Notes under the pieces: generated by a model
The model's input: only the letters and a program-made list of their open reading frames with translations
Told to the model about the DNA's origin: nothing
Databases searched by the model: none
Position numbers and translations under genes: made by a program
Assembly: GCA_025201705.1 (NCBI GenBank)
Contig: MU616563.1
Coordinates: 1 to 64,000 of the forward strand
Reading direction: 5' to 3'
Length of the DNA stretch: 64,000 nt
From: Dissophora ornata
Lineage: Eukaryota > Mortierellomycota > Mortierellomycetes > Mortierellales > Mortierellaceae
Shown here: piece by piece, positions 33,964 to 43,915 of the stretch
Layout of the letters: each line of letters opens with the position of its first letter
Position numbering within the stretch: the first letter of the stretch is position 1

Positions 33964-36371
33964 TTAATAATGCTGGTCAAACATGGCACTCATGCTGTCC
34001 CTGCGATCCAAAAACGAGGTGCCGTTCATGTTGTGGATCTGGTTGCCAAGTCCGCTAGGCTGGGATGGGGTCGAGTTACGAACACCGAGTGGGTTCTTGG
34101 AGTAGCTGAGACGAATACCGCCTTTGACCGAGTTGCTCAGTGGGTTACCATAGAGCTCGCCCAGTGCCTGGGTCGCGCATTCAATGCTCTCGAACTCGAC
34201 AAAACACATTGGTCCGTTCGACTTTGTACGGAAGCACAATCGGCGATAGCCCACGCAACGCGAAAACAATGCCCGAAGCTCGTCCTCGGAAGTGTTCATT
34301 GGCAGATTGCCAACATAGAGCGTGTTGCAGGGAGGATTCTGATCGCCAGGATTGACAGGTGGGCGGAACCCAGGAGAGGCCATCCCCGGTGAAGGCACGC
34401 TGGAGGAGGTTAATGCCGCAGCAGCAGCCGTGTTGATAGGTAAGCCTTGGAACCTGGGGTTGGGCAACTCGTCATTGTTGAAAAGCGCGCTGTTGAACCC
34501 GCGTTCAGTGTGCGCAGGAATGGACTTGGAGAGATATCCCGAAGTGGTTGGTGTATCATTATCCATGTCTAAAAGGCCCTTGTTGAAGCGCTGGGAGCCA
34601 GCCAATCCAATGTGACGGTTGGTGAAAGAGCTCGAGATTGAGTTGGAGAATGATCCGGAGATCGAGCCAGCTAAGCCTCCAATGTTGTTGCTGAAACTGC
34701 CCATGGACAAAGGATCCACCCTATTCATATCAAAGGCACTCTGACGGCCCAAGAAGGACGAAGAGAGTTCGGGCTGTTGGTATTGATTTTGTTGTTGCTG
34801 CTGAAGCTGTTGTTGCTGTTGAGCCGATTGTTGATGACGACCTCCAAAGGACTCTGCAAAGCTGAGGCTGGCCAGGTTGTTCGGCGCATAGACATCAGCA
34901 TAAAAGTCGTAGCTGCTCGCATACTCATTAGGTGTGAGCAGGTCGCTAGGTAGTGCGGGGCTGCAGGGCACAGAATGGAAGGCATCGTATGCAGCAGATC
35001 CTGCGAGACTGTTGCGGTGCTGCAAAGGGTGGGGCAGCTTGCCGTTGCTAATGCCATTGTGGGCGCTGGTGATACCAATGGGCGTTGGAGGCATGGCAGC
35101 GGCCGGATTTGGTGCAGAAGAGGCGACCAGATCGTTGGAGAGTCCTCGACGGGTGTGGAGATTCTTCTTTGCCATCTCGGCTTTGAGCAGAGAGCCTTTC
35201 TCGGCATCGACCCTACGTCCGCTAAGCACGGTGATAGCCTGCAGTGCTTCCTGGTGTGTTCGGAACTTTGCAAAGCCAATCTATATGTCCGATTGATGGA
35301 ATGGGGATTCATGGGTTAGAAAGATATCTGGTTTGTTTGATTCTCTGCACGCATATGCCTGTTGCTGCACCTGCTGCAGTTGCGGTGGTCGAGGCAGCGG
35401 CGGGTTGGCTACTCCCAGTGCATGTGTCATAGTCTATGTTTACTTTTTTATGTTTTTCATGTTTTCATGCTGAGATAACAACAACAATGGGAAAAAATGG
35501 TCGGACCAGGCATAATCTGAGCGTGCGGGCCGGCCCATGAGTGGTTTATCCAGACCATACCATCACCCAAAAAGCAGTAAAGCAAGCACGCCTCCTTTCC
35601 TTTTCTTTCTGCTCTGATCATATGTAGACTTACAATCTGCTTGCGTGGATTGACACCATTGACCCCGAGGGTGAGGGCATCGTCCTCTTGCTGATCCTTG
35701 TTCGGGATCTTGAGTGTGGCTGCCTCAAATCCGGGGGTGAAGACAAACATGTTTTGGAACTCTCTCTCTTGCATGTCATCCGGGAACCCGACGACAAAGA
35801 TTGTCGAGATCTCTTCTTGCTGGTTGCTGCCCGCGCCATTGCTCACTCCATTGGTGACTCCATTGCCAGCGGCGTTGCTGTTGAGGGAGATGCCCCCGTT
35901 TCCAGTGCCGTTGCTGCTGCTGCTGCCGCTATAGCCGTAGAGACCGGAGCTCAGGGACGAGGACGTGGATGGATGGTAATTCTGGGCCGCCAGGCTTAGT
36001 CCACTCAGGCCATTGGTCAGGCTGCCGATGTGAATGCTATTGCCAGTACTGTTGTTGTTGTTGCTGCTGGTATAGTTCGATTTTGGGATGCTTGAGCTGA
36101 AGTAGTCGGACAAGCCAAAGGGGCCTGAGATACTGCCACTGCCTTTGAACGAAGATGAGTAGTCTTGGGATGCAGGAAAATGGCCATTGCCCACAATGTT
36201 GAGCGTGGCGGCAGTCATCGGCAGAGACGCAGATGAGTGTGATGCGGGAGAGATGGGAGAGCAGTGAGAGGCAGTGGGGGTGGTGGTTGAGGTTGAGGTT
36301 GAGGTTGAGGTCGAAGAGAGGATCGGTGAGGAAGAAGAGGAAGATGAGTTGGAGACGGAGTGGATGGCCAT
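33964..36371 (-). CDS. WHI3: Whi3-like RNA-binding protein with RRM domains, 2 exons
   Basis: Exons are 36371-35634 and 35280-33964 (684 aa). The first RRM (about 195-290) is split by the intron: [19 protein letters not shown] in exon 1 and RNP1-like [16 protein letters not shown] in exon 2. The C-terminal RRM (about 555-640) begins [20 protein letters not shown] and ends [16 protein letters not shown], the hallmark of Whi3-family proteins. A Ser/Thr/Asn-rich N-terminus and a poly-Gln stretch (about nt 34780-34830) give prion-like low complexity. In yeast, Whi3 binds mRNAs such as CLN3 and forms condensates; in multinucleate fungi it positions transcripts. A role in mRNA localisation is therefore likely here. 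The 5' leader is long, and the codons near the start include (ST)n repeats. Confidence 0.88.
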
Positions 36372-36654
36372 CTTTTTCTGAGTTGGAATAAAAAAAAGGA
36401 GGGAGGGGAGGATGTGTCCACAAGAGCAGCCCACGCACTCGGTGAACTCGTCAAAGTACAAGGATGAGCTAAGGATGATGTGATGAGCAGGTGAGGAAGA
36501 GAGACGGAAGAGGATGGAGATCAGGCGATATAGGGGGAGAGAGGTTGATGATTTGGTGGAAGAGAGAAGAGAGAAGATGTCTTTTTATGCGGGAGTGGAG
36601 TTTATTCCAGCCTGTTCCACTCCACGCATTGATTTGTACCAGAGATGAAGGAGG

Positions 36655-36800
36655 AAGAGGAGGAGGATGGCGGCAATGATGGCGATGGCAATGGCGATGG
36701 CAATGACGATGGCAATGATGACAATGATACCAATACTAGCGATGGTAATGCCGATGCCGGCAGCGAGGATGAGGATGCCGCTGATGAGGATGGCCATGAT
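36655..36800 (+). repeat. GATGGC/AATGAC hexanucleotide microsatellite
   Basis: An imperfect hexamer array (GATGGCAATG units) creates an artificial Ala/Ile membrane-like translation on the minus strand. I annotate it as simple sequence. Confidence 0.85.
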
Positions 36801-38118
36801 GGTCGTGACGCTGGATGAGGATGATGCATGAACAGGATGAACAGGAGCATGAAGCAGCTTGACGCTCTTTGTCACGGGAGAGTGGCCCGCACGTCGATTA
36901 AATGAACGGAGCGTGGCCAGAGCAGCGGCAACAAAGACAGCACATGCATGTGCTGGAATTGGAGCAAGGTCCCCACACAAGGCGAGCACAGGACTGATCT
37001 TCGCTGACCCCTCCTTTCGCCGCGGCAGCTTGGTCCGGCCAGAATAAGGTCGCCTCCGGGCTTGCCCAGGGCAACAAAAGGCGACCCACGAGACTATTCG
37101 CTCGTCTGTGTCAGAGAAAGGAGGAGGACGGATGTTTATCAGCATTGAATCATTGAATCAAGGGGAGACGGACAAGCTGCCCTCGCTCTTTCTCCGATCG
37201 ACACCATTGTCGTCATCATCACAATCCAAGAGCACATACGCTCTCTCACCCTCGTACACACACACGGCAGACGCAGACACACCACACCGACGCAGACATG
37301 ATGCTCCGTTGGCAATGGCCCTGGTGGCATTGGCTGCTATTGTTTTGTCAGTCCGAGGTGGCCAAGGCGGGGGGGAACACAAATGTGGCACGTGCCAAGA
37401 CGAGGAACTGTTTTTTTAGACGAGGGAGTGAGATCTCCGTGGCCATGAGCCCCTTAAGGTTGCACACCCCGCAAATGGATGTTATTATCGCTTGGCCAAC
37501 TCTGGACACGCCCAGGTGGATGTGTAAACTTATACAACCACATCGATCCACGAGCCGCAACTGCGCTCAACTACACCTTGACATGTACAACTGTATACCC
37601 GGGAAAGCAGAGGGCGATGACAACGCGCTGCATGATGCTCTCAAATTATAAGTTAAAAAAAATGAAGAAAATCAGTTCTCAGGAACAACTTTTTTCATCC
37701 GTGGCCCCCTTTACTACCGCTGTACATCTTCACACTCTTGCGCCCATGTCTGCCTCCTGGACCCAATCAAGACAAGCATAAACGGGCGCAATCAATAAAA
37801 GCACAAACAGATGCGGACAAAGAACCCGCGATCTCACTCGCAGCTTATGCTGTCGCTTTGGTCATCATCCTCTCGTCCCAAAGGTTTCTCCGAAATAGCG
37901 ACTGTCCCGTTGCTTTATTACATTCCTATTTACGCCTAGAACTCTCTGCCGCGCGCCGTTTTGTGTGTTACCGAGCCATCGCCCCCGTCCACCCCTCCGA
38001 TTCCAGTGACTACGACGCAACCAGAGCACCTTGGAAAGCGCCAGCCTGTTTGACATATTTTGCTCTCAAGTCTACTCCGGCCCCCGCCCTATCACTTTAC
38101 CGACATTGAACAACTGTT

Positions 38119-38125
38119 TATATAT
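38119..38125 (+). promoter_or_regulatory. TATA box of the PhoD-like gene
   Basis: TATATAT within GTTTATATATCCC lies about 135 nt before the ATG at 38258, followed by a CT-rich leader. Confidence 0.55.
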
Positions 38126-38257
38126 CCCAGGATACATCCACCCCTACTCTGCTCTTCTTCTCTTTTCCTACTTCCTTTCCTTTGTCCCTCTTCCCCCCTT
38201 CTACCCGACTCTCATCTTTCACCTTTGTACTTGATATATCTTGCACAAGCACCTGCC

Positions 38258-40736
38258 ATGACTTTCCACAATGACCACCCTCATCTGTCCGCAATCGGCG
38301 ACTTTGTCTCGGGCATCGGCAGCAAGATCACAACCCTCTTTGACCACGAAAGCCCCAACGACAACGGCGGGGAGGCCGACAAGCACCGCCATGACAATGA
38401 CCAAAAAGTCAGTAACCCACTCCTAGATGATCAAGAAGAGTGCGATGACTGCCGGGTTGAAGCAGTCAGGCAAGAGTACGAGCAGATCAGGCCCTCTACC
38501 CAGTTCAAGTGCGGACCTATCCTCCGCTACAAAGACATACAGGTTGATCGCCGTCGGTGGACTGGTTCTGCGCTGATTGTTACCGATAAAGATGCTCTCC
38601 CACCTCGTCTTGTAATTCGTGATCCTACAAAATCGCGCATGGGCTACTCACAGCCCAAGCACGTCGAAACCTGGGAAGGAAACCACTTTTACCGGTACGA
38701 TATCCAACTGACGCTGATGGCCCATCGTGAAAAGAGGATCGAATACTGGTTCGAGACTGAGAATGACCAGCGGGTTGCCCAACCCCAAAAGTGGAACTTT
38801 CATGTCCCTGCCTTGGACGAGAACTTCAATTGGGCTTTTTATTCCTGCAACGGGTTCACTTCCGATGTTGAGGACCCCGAAAAGAACTTTCATGGCGCCA
38901 ATCCTCTATGGGACGATCTCTTAATGGCCCACGATCAAAAACCGTTCCACGCTATGGTCGGAGGCGGTGACCAAATCTATAATGACGACGTGCTAGCGAC
39001 GCCCGAGATAAAGGAGTGGCTGGACATGGGTGAAAAGGAGCGCATTGAGACGGTGTTCAATAACGAAAAGAAATATGCTACAGACAAGTACTATTTTGAG
39101 CACTATGTGCAGCATTTTACCACGGGCACCTACTCCAAGGCGCTTTCGTTGATCCCTTCCGTTAACACATGGGATGACCACGACATCCTTGACGGTTATG
39201 GATCCTACCCCACCAAGTACCAGCTTTGCGACGTTATGCGAGGTAAACTAATACTCCCATGAAAAAAAGGAACTTTTAAACGCATAAAAGGTTATTATTA
39301 TTTCTCTATTCTTAGCACTCTCAATTCAATGTCCATCACCTCATAGGTATTGGTGCGTCGGCCGCACACTTCTATCTCCTCTTCCAGCAGCATACCAATG
39401 CCAATACTACCAACCAAGCTGGCCTCCAGACCTCAAATTCAGGCAAGGGTTGGAACTGCATCACTCACTTTGGCAAGCGCACTATGGTCGTCCTGCCCGA
39501 TACTCGATCCGAGCGATCCAAGGAGCAGATTCTTTCAAACGAAACATATGATCTACTGGAGAAAGAGATCAGGGCCAAGTTGCTGCCTACAACCAAGCAT
39601 CTGGTCATTGTCCTCGGAACGCCGCTGGTGTACCCGGCCATGAAGCTCTTTGAAGAAGCGCTAGAGAAGATGGGAGACAAGTTGTCAAGAGGAAGTGTGA
39701 TCGGCAAGATCTTTGGCAAGTGCAAGGCATTTGAGAACGTGTTGGGACAGTTTGGTCCAGAACTTCTAGACGATATGGTAAGATACTTCGCTATACACCG
39801 AGAGTCGCCATGCTCGATCATTTGTGCGGCGTGTCTTCTCTTTAAAATAAGATTAAAAAAGGACAGTTGTGATGGGCTGTTGCGGTGGTCTGTTTGTTTA
39901 CCACAGGGCGCAGCTTGGCATTATTTTGCGGCGTGATGAAAAGTGAACGGCCAACGGATGTCTAATATCACACCGCCTGCTTTTTTTGTGGTATAGGTTG
40001 ACTCGTGGGCCTGCACTGTGCACACACCTGAAAAGAAGCGACTCGTTGAGTTGTTGCAAGTGATTGCATCCCAGTGCGATGTTCGTGTAACCTTTGTCGG
40101 TGGTGATGTAAGTTTGCTACTCTCAAATGCAACTGGCCGAATGCATGTTTTTGCATGACATTCTTCCCAGATCGATGCTCATCCTTTGCCATATTTATCA
40201 ATTTAGGTCCATGTGGGAGGTGCTGGTCGTCTATTTGGTACCAAGAGCACTGACCGATTGAGCGATCCCTACGACATGGTCCAAATCATATCCTCTGCCA
40301 TCGTGAAGTATGTTTCGATTCCATCCTGCTTTTCAAATTCATGCGACAATGCCATTTTGTCAAACTGTAGACCCCCTTACTTATTGCATCCCATTTATCT
40401 TCTGTTCCTGGTATTCATGCACTTGCGCTCTCTTTTTGAATTCACAGCGGCCCTCCTCCCGGCGCAGTCATCACAGCTCTCCACAAAACAGCGAAGACAT
40501 ATACGTTGAATGAATACACATCTGAGCAAATGACAGAAATCTTCCACGAGGATGTAGACGGCAAACCACTCGAGCAAAAGAAGCTATTGAATCGCCGTAA
40601 TTGGTGCGAGGTCCGCGAACGCAGCTCTGAGCAGCAATTGAAGTTCACGCTTCGCGTCGAGAACACTGATCACGTCGGTGTTCAGAAGTACCCGATCATC
40701 GTGGATAGTCTTCGTCCAACTCCTCGCGAGGCGTAG
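38258..40736 (+). CDS. PhoD-like phosphatase, 5 exons
   Basis: A metal-dependent phosphatase or phosphodiesterase of the PhoD/metallophosphatase fold, fungal cytosolic subgroup. Exons: 38258-39242, 39347-39777, 39997-40107, 40207-40307, 40448-40736; 638 aa. Metal-site motifs seen are GGGDQIYNDD (about 235), WDDHDILDGYGSYP (about 308), and FVGGDVHVGGAG (about 505-517). The last of these is rebuilt exactly across the exon 3/4 junction. There is no signal peptide: the N-terminus is acidic and polar, so an intracellular enzyme is likely, unlike secreted bacterial PhoD. The start is the first ATG after a CT-rich leader; a longer frame extends upstream but lies in that leader. The substrate is unknown. 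Confidence 0.87.
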
Positions 40737-41173
40737 ATGAGAACTAAGCCGAATCTTTAATAAATTTCGATTTGGCACACCCGAACCGATCGATTTTAAA
40801 CACTCCGCCAGACCAGTAACCGAGCATGTTTCTTGTCTGAGTTCGTCCTGGATGGTGGGATTATCTAGGGCGACGAGGCGGCTATTCGAAAGGACTGTAA
40901 AATTGAAGGTAATGAGCAGTAAGTGAGTAAGTGTTATGTGTTCTGGGGCAGTGATGGGGGGAAAGAGTCGCATGTCTCGTAGTTCCAGTTGAACACGAAG
41001 GAAATCTTTCCTTTCAACATGATATCCGTTTGTGTTAATATAGTCTACTTTATTTTAATACTATATACAATCCGTTCAGTCTTTTCGGATTTTTCCTCTC
41101 GCTGTGAATTAAGTGTCATACGAAAACAGGGTTGAGAGGAAGAATACTCGACATCATTCCTGCTATTGTCTTT
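40737..41173. other. Convergent 3' flanks
   Basis: This lies between the stop of the PhoD-like gene and the stop of the cupredoxin gene on the opposite strand. It contains AATAAA-like sequence at 40758 and AT-rich sequence at 41035-41060. No gene was seen. Confidence 0.55.
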
Positions 41174-41710
41174 TTACAGAGCAAGAGCACCGATGAAGCA
41201 GACAACACCCAAGAGAACAGACTTCTCGGGCGTCATGAAACCACTGGCAGAGCTATGGGTCGGCGAAGAGATGGGGGCAGCAGTATGGGTGGCACTATTG
41301 GTGCTGGTGGCAGGGCTGGTGCTGGTGCTGGTGCTGGTCAAATTGCCAGAACTGCCGGACTGGTCTTTGGCAGTGATTGTTCCAGTAGCGCCCTTCAGGC
41401 AGTTAGCGCCAACGCCGTCCTTATAGTTGACAATGGTGGCATTAGGGAAGGTGCGCTGGTAGGTCGTGCCGTTGGTCTTCGTTCCAGAGTTGAAGCCGCC
41501 GGCCAAGCTGTTGCAGGTGCGGTTACCAGGAGTGGTCTCCACAATAGCGTGATCAGCACCGTCGCTCAAGATCCAGCTAACAGAGTCGCCGGGAGCAATG
41601 GTGAGCTCCTGGGGGGAAAATGTGCCATTAACGATATTGACATCCCAAGTCTTGGCAGCAAGGACTGGAGCGGCAATAGCGGCAATGAGAGCGAGAGAAG
41701 AGAACTTCAT
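41174..41710 (-). CDS. GPI-type Ser/Thr-rich surface protein with cupredoxin-like domain
   Basis: 178 aa. Residues 1-18 are a signal peptide (MKFSSLALIAAIAAPVLA). Residues about 20-115 form a plastocyanin-like domain (WDVNIVNGTFSPQELTI, then GDSVSWILSDGADHAIVET). A Ser/Thr-rich stalk (about 117-155) and a hydrophobic C-terminal tail fit GPI anchoring. Such extracellular serine-rich cupredoxin proteins are common at fungal surfaces. Of the usual type-1 copper ligands only the first histidine (His54) is obvious. The C-terminal loop reads GANCLKGATG, without the His or Met of the usual HCxxGM pattern, and position 97 is Lys. Cys66 and Cys104 probably form a disulphide. Copper binding is therefore doubtful. 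A second ATG three codons upstream (41719) is possible. Confidence 0.82.
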   Translation of the reverse strand: MKFSSLALIAAIAAPVLAAKTWDVNIVNGTFSPQELTIAPGDSVSWILSDGADHAIVETTPGNRTCNSLAGGFNSGTKTNGTTYQRTFPNATIVNYKDGVGANCLKGATGTITAKDQSGSSGNLTSTSTSTSPATSTNSATHTAAPISSPTHSSASGFMTPEKSVLLGVVCFIGALAL

Positions 41711-41797
41711 TTTTGGCAATGTGTTTGATATGAGTTTCTAGGAAGAGGAGTGCGTGTTAGAATGAATAGGGTGAAAACGAGGGGAGCCATCTAGGCC

Positions 41798-41804
41798 TTT
41801 ATAT
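41798..41804 (-). promoter_or_regulatory. TATA box of the cupredoxin gene
   Basis: ATATAAA on the minus strand lies about 90 nt before the ATG at 41710. Confidence 0.55.
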
Positions 41805-42409
41805 CGTTCCCCTTTGGTGTTACTCTTGCTAAACTCATACCGATTCACACGAGAAAAATCTTGGGTGTTTTGATCCTGCCTGACTCGGCAACCAAAACCG
41901 TTTTTTTTTCTACTCTCAGACATATGAGCAAATCCTGTCTCCGAAGATCAGAAAAAAAAATCAAGAACAAAGCCGTTGAGCGTATATTTTCATCAAAGAT
42001 ACGATGAGACGCGTCTCTGGAGTAAAACGTGGGACATCTCTCGATCAAGAGTGGTTTCTGCTTTCACTGCGGCCCCATGGTGGTTTCCCATGGGACAAAG
42101 TAGTAATCAAGTCACACAAAGATTGCTTCGCCCAAAATTTGCATGTCATGTTTCTGTTGGGATGTGCTCGCCCACGATGACAAACGTTGCCACAATCTAT
42201 AATCTCCACTTTCTAGCTCTCAGTCTGCAAGATAAACGACCCTTGTTTTGACTAAGAAGGACCGCCAGGGTCTCAGGATTGTTGGCCGTATATTAACAAA
42301 TCCAACTTGATCCACCCTAAGTAGCTGTGCCTCATGAAACTTTCGCCACCGTATTTTGTTCTGTTTGTTGATTCCATCTGTTCCAGATCTCTGTTCCGCC
42401 CGATCCCCG

Positions 42410-42705
42410 ATATCGTGCAAGTTTTCGTCCCATAGTTGGCTTCGAGAACCGCATCGTTGACACCCAAGAAATCAGCACCAATTAGGTTGACACGCTGAAG
42501 TGGCCATTGGGGGGAGACATCGCAACCTCGATGCATCGATTGTTAATTTTCACGGTCATGGTATTACGGGGATTGAGTGCTTCAAGGGGCTTTCCCAGAA
42601 AAATGCACTCAACGTATCCTCGCACAAGTATGAGAATGAGGCTCCTGTATGGGCAACAAAGTGCACTCGCTTGCTCTTTCCCTTCCACGAGACGACCGCC
42701 ATGAC
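42410..42705 (-). pseudogene. Possible retropepsin-like protease relic
   Basis: Reading the minus strand in three successive frames gives RVHFVAHTGASFSYLCEDTL, then MTVKINNRCIEVAMSPPNGH, then RVNLIGADFLGVNDAVLEAN. This order (active-site-like TGA turn, central strands, then an L-[IL]-G-x-D-F-L motif) is what a retropepsin-type aspartic protease domain looks like. The catalytic Asp before Thr-Gly is replaced by His, and at least two frameshifts break it. It is likely an old retroelement or domesticated-protease fragment. Evidence is motif-level only. Confidence 0.35.
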
Positions 42706-43309
42706 GAATAATCTGTGGTGTCATTCCCAATAATCCCCCTAATCGTGTCCGAGATGATATTTCCTTGATTGCTCACGTCTGAAAGACATTCGTGATGCAA
42801 AGCAGTCGAGATATCACTATTCACATCTCCTAACGCCACATCGTTGTGAAAACAACCAAATAACTTGCTATCGAGTGTCGCACCCGTTGTGCTTGGTTTT
42901 AAATTGAGTAGTATGAGGGAGCGGATGGAATAGCAACATGACGACTCCAATAGAGCCCGCAGTGCACTGTGCGAACGAAACACACTCAACATTCGTCCGT
43001 CAAGACAAGTCGTGTTGCCAATGTATAAAAACATCATGATATCGTCACGTCAGGAGCATACTGCGTGATTTTAATAGCAACACGTCTCACTGGTATAGCA
43101 TACAACGTAGCTTCATACCATTCTTCTTCGCAACCACGGCCCCATGGAGACATGGGATTTATTCAGCCAGCTGTCAAAGGGAGTATTTTTTTATTTTTTT
43201 TTTTTTTTTTGGCAGCAGTTTCCTACCCCTTAATCTATACGGCTTTAATGTCACGTGTTTAGAGACTTTGGTTTAAGGTATTGTCTGTAAATCCTGTTTA
43301 ACAGGAACA

Positions 43310-43383
43310 GCTTCTGTGGCGCAATTGGTTAGCGCGTCTGACTGTTAATCAGGAGGTTGGTGGTTCAAGCCCACCCAGGAGCG
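43310..43383 (+). tRNA. tRNA-Asn(GTT): tRNA-Asn (anticodon GTT)
   Basis: The complete cloverleaf can be drawn by eye: acceptor GCTTCTG paired with CAGGAGC, D arm GCGC...GCGC with TTGGTTA loop, anticodon stem TCTGA/TCAGG with loop CTGTTAA (anticodon GTT), and T arm GGTGG TTCAAGC CCACC. The discriminator is G. There is no intron. The B box GGTTCAAGCCC is intact. A five-T Pol III terminator follows. The sequence closely resembles other eukaryotic tRNA-Asn genes. Confidence 0.97.
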
Positions 43384-43387
43384 TATC

Positions 43388-43392
43388 TTTTT
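43388..43392 (+). terminator. Pol III terminator of tRNA-Asn
   Basis: A TTTTT run lies 5 nt past the tRNA 3' end. Confidence 0.85.
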
Positions 43393-43424
43393 GCCTTTTG
43401 CCTCTCTGTCGTCGTCAGAAGGAT

Positions 43425-43882
43425 TAATCTATTCTTACCCCCCCGTGAGCATCTTATTCTTACGGGGGTCATCAACTCCTGCACTAAGTCCATGTAAACC
43501 TTCCCAATCTTTGAACGTCAATTGCGCAACAACCTTTTATGCTACTCCCTACTCTTCTTAATATATTTCTTGTACCCGTTTCCATGCCTATCTTCTCATG
43601 TAGTTCACTTCTTTTTTTGTCCACTATGGGCGAACTGAACAGACAATTAAGCACTCTCTGCATGCAAGTGGGCATCAAAGTTCATGAAAAAAAAGAAGTG
43701 AACTACATGAGAAGATAGGCATGGAAACGGGTACAAGAAATATATTAAGAAGAGTAGGGAATAGCATAAAAGGTTGTTGCGCAATTGACGTTCAAAGATT
43801 GGGAAGGTTTACATGGACTTAGTGCAGGAGTTGATGACCCCCGTCAGAATAAGAGGCTCACGGGGGGGGTAAGAATATATTA
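43425..43882. repeat. Near-perfect long inverted repeat (hairpin, MITE-like)
   Basis: The left arm 43425-43618 and right arm 43687-43882 are reverse complements over about 195 nt, with roughly four substitutions and two single-base length differences in homopolymers. The 68-nt spacer (43619-43686) is unique. Each arm tip carries its own small hairpin (CCCCCGTGAG near CTTACGGGGG). No coding capacity is present. It starts 33 nt after the tRNA terminator and ends 34 nt from the stop codon of the MFS transporter on the other strand, so it probably lies in that gene's 3' UTR. It could be a MITE or foldback element; no clear target-site duplication was seen. Confidence 0.93.
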
Positions 43883-43915
43883 TTCCTTTGGTTTACTGTA
43901 GACTACTCTATTGTA

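Larger units (their letters stand above)
36372..38257. other. Long divergent intergenic region, Whi3-like / PhoD-like
   Basis: About 1.9 kb between two outward-facing start codons. A hexanucleotide repeat lies at about 36655-36800. Other small frames (for example at 37298-37651) lack domains. The last 150 nt are a CT-rich leader for the PhoD-like gene. A long regulatory leader for the Whi3-like gene is plausible. Confidence 0.5.
41711..43309. other. Intergenic region with relic sequence
   Basis: About 1.6 kb between the cupredoxin gene and the tRNA. The first 100 nt hold the cupredoxin promoter. 42410-42705 contains a possible protease relic, listed separately. A T run lies at 43192-43210. 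The remaining frames are short and unrecognised. Confidence 0.5.

Noticed and set aside
36585..37145. Minus-strand 186-codon frame with apparent membrane helices
   Set aside because: The hydrophobic part is the translation of a GATGGC-type microsatellite; no homology, no leader and the frame is not supported by splice sites.
38060..38257. N-terminal extension of the PhoD-like protein
   Set aside because: It translates the TATA region and CT-rich leader; a TATA box inside the extension argues against it being coding.
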